A DNA stretch of 64,000 nucleotides from Planctomycetota bacterium (GCA_016200265.1 JACQFE010000018.1:1-64000), one strand, 5' to 3'; positions 1-9,225 are shown, numbered from the stretch's first letter. The notes: a model not told the origin generated them from the sequence alone. A program made the numbers and translations.

Positions 1-68
1 ACCCATAGCTCGTCCGGCACACGCCAGATCGTCGGCAACCCATTTACCTTCCTGGTTCTCTTCGCCAT
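1..68 (-). CDS. IS5-type transposase, N-terminal fragment cut by window edge
   Basis: Only the first 22 codons are in the window. The peptide begins MAKRTRK and contains WRVPDELW, which resembles the start of the DUF4096-type N-terminal domain of IS5-family transposases (usual form 'W.v.DelW..i.p.L'). A very good ribosome site, GAGAGGAG, lies six bases before the ATG, which supports this start. The rest of the gene lies left of the window. If correct, an insertion sequence ends somewhere in the next one or two hundred bases, but I could not define its terminal inverted repeat. The family call rests on a short stretch and on remembered family patterns. Confidence 0.55.
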   Translation of the reverse strand, partial: MAKRTRKVNGLPTIWRVPDELW

Positions 69-306
69 CCGTGGCTCCTCTCAAAAAAGGCCCACGGACT
101 CCATCGGCAAATTCAAGCTTTTTGAGATAGTTTCTAAATGGTGGGATGAAATGCAACTATTGGTGACGGACACCGATCCGCAATACCTCTGTATACAAAT
201 TCCGTCGCGTCCGGATGGCGACGTAATTGAGCCACCTCACTGAACAAGGCCGGACACGACGCCTTGGCTTGTATTACGCCGTCTGCGCCGCCCACACGCA
301 GCGGCG
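69..306. other. Noncoding stretch between transposase start and phaR end
   Basis: No convincing gene is seen. The part next to the transposase start is probably the left end of the insertion sequence; its exact boundary is not visible from one end alone. Confidence 0.4.
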
Positions 307-909
307 CTACAGTTGCTTGGGCGACGGTGACGCTGGCTTTGCAGGTCGATCGCTACTTATTTCATCGAATTTGGTGCTTAGCTCGGCGAGCTTCCGACGA
401 AGTTCGTCGAGTTCGCTTTCGTTCGCGGCTTCTACAACTGGAGGAACTTCGTCGCGAAGCGGCTCTTCCGGCGGCGCTGACGCGTTTGGCGTGAACGCGC
501 TCATCATGTCATTGGCCCATTTCAACGGATTGGGAATCCCCGGCGTCATGGCCTGTCGCAGAAAAGCGTCCAACTGCCTCTGGGACGAATTGAGGATACC
601 CGCGAATGGTCCGAAGAATCGCTCGAACCACTGCCGTACGACATTTCGATTGGATCGAATCATCAGGTGAAGCATGGCGCCGGGGAACAAATTCAACTTG
701 GGTTCGTCGTGTTCAAGGATGATTTGCGTGAGGACAAGATTGGTAATGTCTTCATTGTCGCGCGAATCGGTAATGACCACATCCGTTCCGCCGACGATCA
801 GCTCGTAGACGTCCTGCAGGGTTACATGCCGGCTGCGCGTCGCGTCGTAGTACCGACGATTCGGATATTTCTTGATGTGAACGACTTCGCGTGGGTAGCC
901 GTTTTGCAT
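307..909 (-). CDS. phaR: PhaR-type polyhydroxyalkanoate synthesis repressor
   Basis: About 200 residues. The N-terminus has the PHB/PHA accumulation regulator DNA-binding domain: IKKYPNRRYYD followed by TSxxVTL-like and VxDxxDNEDIT-like patterns, then the second PHB_acc segment (LTQIILE, LFPGAMLHLMIRSN). Proteins of this family bind both DNA and PHA granules and repress phasin and their own gene until polymer accumulates. The frame is open back to 966, but the ATG at 909 (MQNGYPREVV) is preferred because family homology starts there. The C-terminal third is acidic and Pro/Ala rich with a short coiled-coil-like segment (ELDELRRKLAELSTKFDEI). It is divergent from the phasin-like gene at 1188, as expected for repressor and target. 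Family call is firm; target genes are inferred. Confidence 0.9.
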   Translation of the reverse strand: MQNGYPREVVHIKKYPNRRYYDATRSRHVTLQDVYELIVGGTDVVITDSRDNEDITNLVLTQIILEHDEPKLNLFPGAMLHLMIRSNRNVVRQWFERFFGPFAGILNSSQRQLDAFLRQAMTPGIPNPLKWANDMMSAFTPNASAPPEEPLRDEVPPVVEAANESELDELRRKLAELSTKFDEISSDRPAKPASPSPKQL

Positions 910-1077
910 GATGGCACGATTATCGCAGATACTTGCCACAGTTGGGAGTCCGAACACCAGAATCATTAAATAATTCTTAATCCATTGTAAACAAACGACT
1001 TACTGATAATTTCAATCACGGAACCTCAAGCCGAACGGGGTATTTGGTCGAAATTTATGCAATCGCACAAAAACTTC

Positions 1078-1106
1078 TTGACGCGAGTGCAAAAAAGAGG
1101 TAGGCT
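1078..1106 (+). promoter_or_regulatory. Candidate sigma70-like promoter for the phasin/PHA genes
   Basis: A TTGACG -35-like box (1078-1083) is followed after 17 bases by TAGGCT (1101-1106). The -10 is weak, matching only the first two and last positions. It lies about 80 bases before the phasin ATG in the phaR/phasin divergent region, where a PhaR operator would also be expected. No clear operator repeat was found. Confidence 0.3.
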
Positions 1107-1187
1107 TATAAGTGTGATAGTTATCTGACCTGCAAGCGTAGCGGGCAGCCGAAATTGGATGCGACAGATGGAAGGAGTGGCGGACAA

Positions 1188-1718
1188 ATGGTTACGGATG
1201 TGAAAGAGAACATGAACAAGTTTTTCGACACAATGGGTGATGGCGTCCGGGCGGCTTTCGATGCCGGACAACGAACGCATGAGGCCTTCTGGCGAACGAC
1301 CCAGGACGCCTGGAAGCGTCCGGCGGACATGGACCGCTTCATGAATCGCACCACGAAAGTGATGCGCGAGTGGGCGCCGCTGATGTCGCGAAATCTCGAC
1401 ACCTTCGCGGATGCCTGCGAAATGAACATCCGCAAGGGCGTTGACATCTGCAAGAACACGCTCGAAGTCACGACGAACCCGGACGAGGGTGACCTGTATG
1501 CCAAGACTCGCCAGCTTTGGGACTCGGCGTTCGACGTCATGCGTTCGAACTTCGAAGTCATGGCGAAGGCCACTGCCCGGACGATGCAGGCCTGCTCGAA
1601 CTTCTGCGACACCGTCGGCTGCTGTGAGGATTCGATGAAGCACAGTGCGGGCAATCAGCCGCAGAATGTCCAGTCGCAGCGTCCGGCCAAGCAGCAGACG
1701 CAGCACGTGGGTGCGTGA
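1188..1718 (+). CDS. Phasin-like, PHA granule-associated protein
   Basis: A 176-residue protein with no signal peptide, rich in predicted amphipathic helix: VKENMNKFFDTMGDGVRAAF, repeated Met/Phe/Trp heptad-like spacing, and several FEVMAK/ARTMQA phasin-like stretches. Cys residues cluster late (ACSNFCDTVGCC) and the tail is Gln-rich. The ATG at 1188 is chosen because GGAAGGAG lies ten bases upstream; a TTG eleven codons earlier is also open. Position between phaR and phaA suggests a granule-coat protein regulated by PhaR. Sequence similarity to described phasins is weak, so the function is inferred mainly from size, helix content and neighbours. Confidence 0.6.
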   Translation: MVTDVKENMNKFFDTMGDGVRAAFDAGQRTHEAFWRTTQDAWKRPADMDRFMNRTTKVMREWAPLMSRNLDTFADACEMNIRKGVDICKNTLEVTTNPDEGDLYAKTRQLWDSAFDVMRSNFEVMAKATARTMQACSNFCDTVGCCEDSMKHSAGNQPQNVQSQRPAKQQTQHVGA

Positions 1719-1886
1719 TCGAACGAAGCATGCGTCATTTGTCCGTCTGATGTAGTATTGATGGGGTCAGGCTGCTTCGAAGCGGAAGTCTTTGTGCATC
1801 CGCCGACTGAGCGAGCGACAACGGCAGCGATGGATTGACGACAGGATGTCCGCAGCGAGTGGAAGCGCGAGGGACAGGAGTCGGCC

Positions 1887-3068
1887 ATGCTGAAAAACGT
1901 ATATGTCGGCGGTGCCATGCGCACGCCATTTGGCGCATTCAACGGCGCCCTCTCCACGTTCACAGCTCCCCAGCTCGGCAGTATCGCGATTGGAGCCACT
2001 CTCAAGAAAGCCCAGGTCGATCCCCGCGAGATTGACGAGGTTTATTTCGGAAACGTCATTCAGGCCGGTTCAGGCCAAAACGTGGCCCGACAAGCTGCTC
2101 GCGGTGCCGGTGTGGGTGTTGAAGTCGGCGCGACGACGGTCAACAAAGTGTGCGGTTCCAGTCTGCGGACGGCGATTATCGCTGCTCAGGCCATCCAGTG
2201 CGGCGACGCGAGATTGGTTGTCGCCGGCGGCTGCGAGAGCATGAGCAATGCGCCGTATTTGCTTCGCAAAGCGAGAACCGGTTATCGAATGGGCAACGCG
2301 GAGCTCGTCGACGCGATGATTTACGACGGGCTTTGGGATGTCTACACCGGCAAGCACATGGGATCGTGCGGTGATCTGTGCGCCACGAAGTACAACATCT
2401 CTCGCGAGGATCAGGATACGTTTGCAATCGAAAGCTACAAGCGTGCGATCCACGCATGGGACGATGGCTTCTATGCCGCGGAAGTCGTTCCGGTCGAGGT
2501 GAAAGACAAGAACGGTTCACACCTGGTGGATCACGACGAGGATGTCGCGAAGTTTCACGGCGAAGAGAAGATCCGGGCGCTCCCTGGGGCGTTCGGCCCG
2601 AACAGCACGGTGACGGCCGCCAATGCGTCGAAGATCAATGACGGGGCGGCCTCAATGGTGGTGTTTGATGACGACGCCAGGAAGGCGTTGGGGCTAAAGC
2701 CATCGGCCCGAATTCTCGGCCATGCCAATGTGGCGATGGAGCCCGATTGGTTCACGATCGCGCCGATTTACGCGATTCGCAAGCTGTGTGAACAGTTGAA
2801 GCTCAAGCCCGGCGACGTGGACTTCTATGAAATCAATGAGGCGTTCGCAGTGGTGGCCGTCGTCGCGATCCGCGAGCTCAAGCTCGATCCCACAAAGGTG
2901 AATGTCTGCGGCGGGGCGGTGGCGATTGGTCATCCGATCGGGGCCACCGGGGCGCGTATTCTCAATACGGTCGTTCATGCGTTGCATCAGTTTAACAAGA
3001 CGATTGGAATCGCATGTTTGTGCATTGGGGGCGGTGAGGCGACGGCGGTTGCAGTGGAACGGATGTGA
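1887..3068 (+). CDS. phaA: Acetyl-CoA acetyltransferase (thiolase)
   Basis: A 393-residue biosynthetic-type thiolase that condenses two acetyl-CoA into acetoacetyl-CoA, the first step to 3-hydroxybutyrate polymers. The nucleophilic Cys89 lies in NKVCGSS, the His349 in GGAVAIGHPIGATG and the acid/base Cys379 in CLCIGGG, so the catalytic triad is complete. Length matches the family. AGGAG sits six bases before the ATG. It is followed at 98 bases by the PhaE-like gene and then phaC, so PHA precursor supply is the likely job, although thiolases of this kind can also serve other acetoacetyl-CoA needs. Confidence 0.93.
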   Translation: MLKNVYVGGAMRTPFGAFNGALSTFTAPQLGSIAIGATLKKAQVDPREIDEVYFGNVIQAGSGQNVARQAARGAGVGVEVGATTVNKVCGSSLRTAIIAAQAIQCGDARLVVAGGCESMSNAPYLLRKARTGYRMGNAELVDAMIYDGLWDVYTGKHMGSCGDLCATKYNISREDQDTFAIESYKRAIHAWDDGFYAAEVVPVEVKDKNGSHLVDHDEDVAKFHGEEKIRALPGAFGPNSTVTAANASKINDGAASMVVFDDDARKALGLKPSARILGHANVAMEPDWFTIAPIYAIRKLCEQLKLKPGDVDFYEINEAFAVVAVVAIRELKLDPTKVNVCGGAVAIGHPIGATGARILNTVVHALHQFNKTIGIACLCIGGGEATAVAVERM

Positions 3069-3165
3069 CAGTTGGGGTTGGGCCTTGGGGCACTGCGAAC
3101 CAAACGTCAGTCAAGACGGATTCGATCGAAGTATGACGAGTGCATTTTCCGGAAGAAGTTGAACT

Positions 3166-3660
3166 ATGAGCGCAGCAAACTCCTTCGATGATCACAACGG
3201 GATGATGGATCCGTTTTCGAAATTTTGGATCGACATGATGTCCAAGATGTCAAGCGGGACGGCCAGTGCCCAGCAACCCGCCCGCGCTGAATCCGTGGAG
3301 AAAATGCGCCGCGCATTCTTCGATGCGTGGGCTCATCATTGCGACGAGTTCATGCGATCCGATCAGTTTCTTGAAAGCATGAAGAAGACGATGGACGGAG
3401 CGCTGGCGTTCAAGCAGCAGGTCAACGAATTTCTCACCCGAACCCTGCACGAAACCCAAATGCCCGCCCGGAGCGACACGGATTCCATTATGCTCGTTCT
3501 TCGCAGTTTGGAGGAGCGGCTGTTTGAGAAAATTGACGGGCTCTCCAACCGCGTTGGAAATTTGGAAAAGCACATGGGCGCAGGTGGCGCCCCGGGCGGT
3601 GAACGAACCGACCCGGAGTCGTCCGCCGCCGGTGCGCGTCGCGCAAAAGGCCCCAAGTGA
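3166..3660 (+). CDS. phaE: PhaE-like PHA synthase subunit
   Basis: A 164-residue, mostly helical cytosolic protein directly before phaC. It opens with DPFSKFWIDMMSKM, which resembles the W-rich N-termini of PhaE/PhaR(Bacillus)-type synthase partners, and ends with a coiled-coil region (LRSLEERLFEKIDGLSNRVGNLEKHM) followed by a Gly/Ala/Pro-rich tail. Class III synthases need such a small partner for activity. It is much shorter than typical PhaE (over 300 residues) and closer in size to the class IV partner. A GGAAGAAG ribosome site precedes the ATG. The role rests mainly on position and on the absence of another candidate partner. Confidence 0.65.
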   Translation: MSAANSFDDHNGMMDPFSKFWIDMMSKMSSGTASAQQPARAESVEKMRRAFFDAWAHHCDEFMRSDQFLESMKKTMDGALAFKQQVNEFLTRTLHETQMPARSDTDSIMLVLRSLEERLFEKIDGLSNRVGNLEKHMGAGGAPGGERTDPESSAAGARRAKGPK

Positions 3661-3716
3661 GATCGCATGGCTTGGAGAATCACATCAAACGGAATGGGTG
3701 AAAGGCGGATAGACAG

Positions 3717-4832
3717 ATGACGACGACGGCATGGCCTGATTTGACGCCCTGGATGGCGACTCCCGCCGACTGGCAATGGTGGTGGGATGACTTTGCGAAC
3801 AAAATGGCCCACCTGCCCAAGGCGATGGAAGTTGCGAAGAAAGTTCGGGTAGGCGCAACGCCTTCCGAGCCTGTCTTGCGAATCGACAAGCTCCGGCTCT
3901 TACGATACACGAGCGAGGTTGAAACGCAGTATTCGACTCCGCTTCTAGTTGTATTCGCTCTTGTGAATCGTCCCTACATTCTTGACCTTCGACCGGGCAA
4001 GAGCGTTGTCTCCCATTTCGTGAATCGCGGATTCGACACTTACAACCTCGACTGGGGAATTCCCACCGACGGCGATCGCTTTCTCGACATGGAAGACTAC
4101 ATCGAAGGCTACATGGATGCCGTGGTGGACAATGTTCGCGAACGCACCGGGCAGGATCGCATCAATTTGCTCGGCTATTGCATGGGCGGCTCGATGTCGG
4201 CCATGTATACAGCTCTGCACCCTGAAAAAGTGAAAAACCTGATCCTCATGGCGGCGCCGGTGGACTGGACTTCGCGTGAGCACCTTCTGGCCAAGTGGAC
4301 TGACCAGAGCGTTTTCGACGTGGACAAGCTGATCGCAGTCTATGGCAATGCACCAGCGGAGCTGTTGCAGAGTTCGTTCCTGCTCCTCAAGCCGGTTTCC
4401 ACGCTGGTTGAGAAGTATTTCTCATTTTACGAAAACCTCGAGGATGAAAAATACCTTGAAGATTTCTTCGCGATGGAAACCTGGCTCAATGACAACATAC
4501 CGGTGGCCGGTGAGATGTTCCGGCAGTTCGTCAAGCACTGCATGCAGGAGAACCAGCTCATCCAAGGGAAGCTGGTGATCGGCAAACATATTGTAAACTT
4601 GAAGAACATCACGTGTCCGGTGTTGAACCTGATGGCCCAGCAGGACCATCTGGTGCCGCCGGAGCAGTGCTTGCCGTTCAACGATGCGGTAGGCTCCAGT
4701 GATCGTAAGACGATTAATTTTGCGGCGGGACATATCGGTCTTGCCGTCGGCTCGCGGGCGAATCGCGAGCTTTGGCCCAAGGCTTGTGACTGGCTGGCGG
4801 AGCGATCGGACCGCGCAGGCGTCAAGCGATGA
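3717..4832 (+). CDS. phaC: Class III-type polyhydroxyalkanoate synthase
   Basis: A 371-residue alpha/beta hydrolase that polymerises 3-hydroxyacyl-CoA on the granule surface. The lipase-like box GYCMGG carries nucleophile Cys155, with Asp310 (QQDHLVPP) and His339 (GHIGLAVG) completing the triad. The typical PRPYILDLRPG-like and NLDWGIP patterns are present. The length fits class III/IV synthases (about 360) rather than class I (about 590), consistent with the separate partner gene upstream. The ATG follows AAAGGCGG by nine bases. Substrate chain length cannot be told from sequence, but the phaA and phaB neighbours suggest short-chain 3-hydroxybutyrate. Confidence 0.93.
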   Translation: MTTTAWPDLTPWMATPADWQWWWDDFANKMAHLPKAMEVAKKVRVGATPSEPVLRIDKLRLLRYTSEVETQYSTPLLVVFALVNRPYILDLRPGKSVVSHFVNRGFDTYNLDWGIPTDGDRFLDMEDYIEGYMDAVVDNVRERTGQDRINLLGYCMGGSMSAMYTALHPEKVKNLILMAAPVDWTSREHLLAKWTDQSVFDVDKLIAVYGNAPAELLQSSFLLLKPVSTLVEKYFSFYENLEDEKYLEDFFAMETWLNDNIPVAGEMFRQFVKHCMQENQLIQGKLVIGKHIVNLKNITCPVLNLMAQQDHLVPPEQCLPFNDAVGSSDRKTINFAAGHIGLAVGSRANRELWPKACDWLAERSDRAGVKR

Positions 4833-4940
4833 ACCTCGCGTCCGAGTCGTTGGCTTCCGGAGTCCGGCGTTTGTCAGACTCGCGCCCCAGCCGACTGTCT
4901 CTTGAAAATACGGCGCGAGAATACGCGTCTGAGGCATCAT

Positions 4941-5762
4941 ATGGATCTCAAAGGAAAAGTAGCGGTCATCACCGGCGGGGCCAGCGGCATCGGCAGCGCC
5001 ACTTGCATGAAACTAGCGGATGAGAAGGTCAAGGCCATCGCAATCGTGGACATGGCCGACCAGTTGGAATCCTACTGCAAAGAGACCAACGAAAAGCTCG
5101 GCAGCGACGTGCTGATTCCGTTTCGCGGAGACGTCGTGGATTCGTCATTTCGCGAGCGTGTCTTCAGTGAGATGGAATCACGATTCGGCGTGGTCGGTCT
5201 TTGCGTGCCCGCCGCGGGAATCACCCGCGATCGACTCGCGGTCAAAGTGCAACGCGACAACGGGTCCGTGAACCTCAACATTTACAGCGAAACAGATTTT
5301 CGCCGCGTAATTGACGTCGATCTGATCGCCCCGATCTACTGGTCAATGCGGACCGTCGCGTCTGTGGCCATGGACCGCTCCAAACGGAACAAAGGCGAAT
5401 GGCAGCCGGAAGAGACCACACAAGGGGCGATTGTGATGATCGGTTCGATCTCGTCGGCTGGAAACCGCGGTCAAATCTCTTATGCAACTGCTAAAGCCGG
5501 ACTGGAGGGCGCCCAGGCCACTCTCGCCAAAGAGGCCATTTTTTACGGCGTCCGCTGTGCGATCATCCACCCCGGATTCACGGACACGCCAATGGTTCGG
5601 GCGATGGGGGAACGACTGATTCATGACTACATCCTTCCCAATACCCAACTGCGCCGATTGATCCGTCCCACGGAGATTGCCGAGGCCATCTGCTTTTTGC
5701 TCAAGAACTCGGCCGTCAGCGGATCGCTTTGGGCGGACGCGGGCTGGCACCCGCGGGCGTGA
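4941..5762 (+). CDS. Short-chain dehydrogenase/reductase in the PHA cluster
   Basis: A 273-residue SDR with the NAD(P)-binding TGGASGIG motif at residues 11-18, a PAAGITRDR segment in place of NNAG, catalytic Ser in IGSISS and the YxxxK pair in SYATAK. The ATG at 4941 is chosen because the Rossmann strand starts at once after it and GAGG lies upstream; an in-frame TTG at 4902 is less likely. It may reduce an acyl-CoA or related beta-keto substrate alongside the second reductase at 5949. A roughly 30-residue insertion (KVQRDNGSVNLNIY and EWQPEETTQG regions) makes it longer than FabG. Exact substrate unknown. Confidence 0.8.
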   Translation: MDLKGKVAVITGGASGIGSATCMKLADEKVKAIAIVDMADQLESYCKETNEKLGSDVLIPFRGDVVDSSFRERVFSEMESRFGVVGLCVPAAGITRDRLAVKVQRDNGSVNLNIYSETDFRRVIDVDLIAPIYWSMRTVASVAMDRSKRNKGEWQPEETTQGAIVMIGSISSAGNRGQISYATAKAGLEGAQATLAKEAIFYGVRCAIIHPGFTDTPMVRAMGERLIHDYILPNTQLRRLIRPTEIAEAICFLLKNSAVSGSLWADAGWHPRA

Positions 5763-5948
5763 GCCGACATCGAGCGGACGATTTGGAATCCGGAATTCAC
5801 CCTTTCGGTTGGGGATTCCGCGAGTTGTGGCTCGCTCCCAACAACAAAGAGTCTTGACCTGCGCTTCGATACCCGCGACAATCACACTCTGACTGAATGG
5901 AGTGATTCAGCCGGAGCGATTCATTTCTCCAATCGGATCGGGTGCAGG

Positions 5949-6692
5949 ATGGAGCTCACAGGAAAAATCAGCCTCGTGTCGGGTTCGTCTCGCGGTATCG
6001 GGCGGGCGATCGCCATCATGCTCGCCGAGGCGGGCAGCGACATCATCGTGAATTATGTCTCCAATGAGTCGGCCGCGCTGGAAGTCGTCGAGCAGGTCAA
6101 GAAGCACCGTCGGCGAGCGATCGCAATTCAGGGCGATGTCTCCGATCGCAAGCAGGTCGGCCTCATGGTGGACCAAGCCCAAAAGGAGCTTGGTCCAATT
6201 CAGATCCTGGTCAACAACGCGGGGATCACTCGCGACCGTTCCTTTCTCAAACTAAGTCCCGAGCAGTGGCACGAAGTACTCATTACGCACCTTGACGGGG
6301 CGTTTAATCTCACGGGTCGCCTGCTTCCGGGGATGATCGAATCTCGTTGGGGCCGAATCATTAATATCACTTCGATCGTCGGGCAGATTGGCAACTTTGG
6401 ACAATCCAATTACGCCGTCGCCAAGGGCGGGCTTATGGCCTTTACCAAGACCCTGGCTCGCGAGGTGGCGATGAAGGGCGTGACCGTGAATGCGGTTTCT
6501 CCCGGCTACATCGAAACCGACATGACCGCGGTTGTGCCCGAAAATGTGATTGATATCGTCAAGCAGTTCACGCCCATGGGGCGGCTCGGAAAACCCGAAG
6601 AGGTCGCCATTGCCGTTCGTTTTCTGGCTGATCCGCGAGCCTCATTTATTACGGGCACGATCATCAATGTCAACGGCGGCATGTACATGTAA
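5949..6692 (+). CDS. phaB: Acetoacetyl-CoA / 3-oxoacyl-ACP reductase
   Basis: A 247-residue SDR of the FabG/PhaB group: SGSSRGIG at residues 11-18, NNAGIT at 89-94, Ser142, Tyr155 and Lys159, and the VNAVSPGYIETDM and FITGTIINVNGGMYM C-terminal signatures. It would reduce acetoacetyl-CoA to (R)-3-hydroxybutyryl-CoA for PhaC. Sequence alone does not separate PhaB from the fatty-acid enzyme FabG; the choice of PhaB comes from position at the end of the phaA-phaE-phaC run. The ATG follows a GCAGG sequence closely. Confidence 0.85.
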   Translation: MELTGKISLVSGSSRGIGRAIAIMLAEAGSDIIVNYVSNESAALEVVEQVKKHRRRAIAIQGDVSDRKQVGLMVDQAQKELGPIQILVNNAGITRDRSFLKLSPEQWHEVLITHLDGAFNLTGRLLPGMIESRWGRIINITSIVGQIGNFGQSNYAVAKGGLMAFTKTLAREVAMKGVTVNAVSPGYIETDMTAVVPENVIDIVKQFTPMGRLGKPEEVAIAVRFLADPRASFITGTIINVNGGMYM

Positions 6693-6833
6693 TTCCGCTC
6701 CCGTGAGCCCGCGGGTGGAGCAGTGCTTTCAAAGGTCATCTTTCGAAACAATGCGATGTGCTTCTTTGCAGCGTTGAACCGATATCTGTAGCAATCTGAC
6801 CGCGAAGAAAAGTTGGTTCTCGACGGAGCGAAC

Positions 6834-8057
6834 ATGCCAGCGTCTACGGAGCGGACGACAGCCAGTCCCGTGTCGATCATTATTGCGGCCATGAGCCTGA
6901 TCGCGCTTGGCGTGGTCATGGTAGCGTCGGCATCTGCTTCGCTGGATCGACCCATCCTCGGACCGGGCATGTGGACCGGCCCATTCGGACGCCAGTTGAT
7001 CTTCATCCTTGTCGGCATTGCATTGATGCTTGGGACGTGTCGAATCGCGCCGACGCTACTCGGTTCCCAGTCCATCCAATACTGGCTTCCTCGATTTCTT
7101 TTTGTCCTGACGGTCGCCGCCCTCGCCGTGGCGCTGATCCCCGGCATCGGCGACTCGCGAAATGGGTCGCAGCGATGGCTTCGATTCACACCCGGTGGAA
7201 TCGACGTCGGGTTTCAGCCGTCTGAGGTGGCCAAATTGGCCCTAATTCTCATGCTTGCGTCGCTCTTGGGAGGGCAGCGATCCGCTCCTCGAACGTTTTT
7301 CAAGGGATTCGTTCCGGCGACCATCGTCACCGGCGTTTGTGTCGGGCTTGTGGGCAAGGAGAACCTCGGCACTGCCGCACTATTGGCCGCCGTCGCGTTC
7401 ACGATTTTGCTCGTAGCGGGCTGCCGAGTTCATTACCTTCTGATACTTGTGGGATTGGCCTGCTTCGGCCTCTTGTTGCTCCTCTACGCAGCGCCATATC
7501 GCCTTGATCGCGTGAATACCTACAAGAACTTGTGGGCCGACGCTCAAGGCAAGGGATATCAGCCCATCCAGTCGTTGCTCACCATTGCCTCCGGAAACTG
7601 GTTCGGCACCGGCTTGGGAACCGGGCTTCAAAAATATGGCTACTTACCGGAAAGCCATAGCGATTTCGTCTTCGCAGTGGTTTGCGAGGAACTTGGAATT
7701 TTCGGTGGAGTCTTCGTCATTCTCTTGTTCTGCGGTTTCGCTTGGCTGGGTTTGCGAATAATGACGGCTGCGGCCACCCGTTTTGAACGAGTGCTGGCCT
7801 TTGGCCTGACGATCCTTATTACACTGCAAGCGATCTTGAATATCGCAGTCGTCACGGTGGTAGCCCCGACCACAGGGGTGCCGTTGCCATTTGTGTCCGC
7901 AGGAGGCAGCGGCATATTCATCACTTGCACGATGGTGGGACTGTTGGCCGCGATCGCCGCACGCGGTGTGAGTGTCGCAGCCCACGAGGCCGACGACGAA
8001 TTTGCGGATGAAATGGAAGCCGCGCCAGCCATCGTTCAGTCGGCCTTCGCAACTTAA
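6834..8057 (+). CDS. ftsW: FtsW/RodA/SpoVE-family peptidoglycan polymerase
   Basis: A 407-residue multi-pass membrane protein of the SEDS family, which polymerises lipid II glycan strands with a class B PBP partner. Characteristic parts are GSQRWL, the FQPSEVAKLALIL stretch, GKENLGTA, the NTYKNLWADAQGKGYQ-like loop, GTGLGTGLQKYGYLPESHSDFVFAV and the late VPLPFVSAGGSG. The ATG at 6834 has GGAG five bases upstream; a TTG at 6813 is also open. It heads the mur gene run and ends five bases before murG, hence the FtsW assignment rather than RodA. In an organism expected to lack FtsZ its partner complex would differ. Confidence 0.92.
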   Translation: MPASTERTTASPVSIIIAAMSLIALGVVMVASASASLDRPILGPGMWTGPFGRQLIFILVGIALMLGTCRIAPTLLGSQSIQYWLPRFLFVLTVAALAVALIPGIGDSRNGSQRWLRFTPGGIDVGFQPSEVAKLALILMLASLLGGQRSAPRTFFKGFVPATIVTGVCVGLVGKENLGTAALLAAVAFTILLVAGCRVHYLLILVGLACFGLLLLLYAAPYRLDRVNTYKNLWADAQGKGYQPIQSLLTIASGNWFGTGLGTGLQKYGYLPESHSDFVFAVVCEELGIFGGVFVILLFCGFAWLGLRIMTAAATRFERVLAFGLTILITLQAILNIAVVTVVAPTTGVPLPFVSAGGSGIFITCTMVGLLAAIAARGVSVAAHEADDEFADEMEAAPAIVQSAFAT

Positions 8058-8061
8058 GGAC

Positions 8062-9225
8062 ATGATCTCGACTGACTCGCCGCCGACCGTCATGCCGACA
8101 ACTGAGAAACCAAGCGGCTTGGATGATCCGCTGATTGTCTTTGCGGGCGGTGGCACGGGCGGGCATCTCTACCCCGCGCTGGCTGTCTCCGATGCAATCC
8201 GCGCCAAGGTTCCGCAGGCACGATTCACAATTTATGGCACGCAGCGGGCGATCGATTCGAAGATCCTCGATGGGCGCAAATGCGATGTCGTCCGACAGCG
8301 TCTCCACGCCCTGTCACCGTATCCTTGGCGCTGGCCGGCAATTTTTGCGGCATTGCGGGCAGCTCAAAACGCATGCCGCGAAGCGCTTTCCGCCGATCGA
8401 CCGACCTTTGTCATCGGAACCGGGGGGTTGGCGTCGGTTCCCGGAGTCGAAGCGGCCTTGCAATTGGGCATTCCAACCGCGATTCTCAACCCTGATGCAA
8501 GACCTGGCCGAGCCAATCGCCGCCTTGGCCGGCGCGTAAACGTGGTTTTCGCCCAATTCGAGGAGACCAGGCAGCATCTTTGCCGAAGATCTCACGTTGA
8601 AGTTCTCGGTTGCCCCGTGCGTCCTGAATTTCGCTCAGCGAACCGTGAAGAAGGCATCAAGCGATTTGGGTTGGACGCCAAGCTGCGAACGCTTCTTATC
8701 ACCGGCGCATCGCAGGGTGCTCGCTCGATTAACGATGCCGTGCTCGCTCTATCTGAGTTTCTTTCCAATGCACATCAGTGGCAGATTCTGCACCTGGCCG
8801 GAAACGCTGATTTTGAGCGTACTGCGAAGGCCTTCAATGAATGCTGTATCCGTGGTGTCGCGATCGCTTACACGGAGCACATGGCTGAAGCACTCGCCGC
8901 CGCGGATTTGGTCATTTCTCGCGCCGGTGCATCAACTCTCGCCGAAATTACAGCGATGGGTCGGGCTTCCATTTTGATGCCGTACCCGTATCATAAGGAT
9001 CAGCATCAGCGAGCGAATGCGGAATGCCTTGCACGGTGCGGCGCGACGATCGTACTTGGTGATGCCATCGAACCTGATTTGAACGCTCCGCAACTTCGCC
9101 GAATTTTGGAAACGATGATGTTCGATGATGCGGCGCGAGTGCGCATGGCAGAGGCCGCTCGCAAGCTGGGTCGCGCCAATGCGGCCTCTGACATCGCGAA
9201 TCGATTGCTTGAGTTCGAACATTAA
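8062..9225 (+). CDS. murG: MurG, UDP-GlcNAc:lipid I N-acetylglucosaminyltransferase
   Basis: A 387-residue GT28 glycosyltransferase that converts lipid I to lipid II at the inner face of the membrane. FAGGGTGGHLYPALA is the donor/phosphate loop, GASQGARSIND and the SRAGASTLAEI donor-binding segment are intact, and KDQHQRANA follows. The start at 8062 (MISTDSPPT) has AAGGA overlapping the ftsW stop; a second ATG at 8092 is possible but lacks a ribosome site. The tight junction with ftsW implies co-transcription. Confidence 0.93.
   Translation: MISTDSPPTVMPTTEKPSGLDDPLIVFAGGGTGGHLYPALAVSDAIRAKVPQARFTIYGTQRAIDSKILDGRKCDVVRQRLHALSPYPWRWPAIFAALRAAQNACREALSADRPTFVIGTGGLASVPGVEAALQLGIPTAILNPDARPGRANRRLGRRVNVVFAQFEETRQHLCRRSHVEVLGCPVRPEFRSANREEGIKRFGLDAKLRTLLITGASQGARSINDAVLALSEFLSNAHQWQILHLAGNADFERTAKAFNECCIRGVAIAYTEHMAEALAAADLVISRAGASTLAEITAMGRASILMPYPYHKDQHQRANAECLARCGATIVLGDAIEPDLNAPQLRRILETMMFDDAARVRMAEAARKLGRANAASDIANRLLEFEH

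Noticed and set aside
1026..1706. Leftward open frame over the phasin-like gene
   Set aside because: Arg/His/Leu-rich antisense product; the rightward gene has a clear ribosome site.
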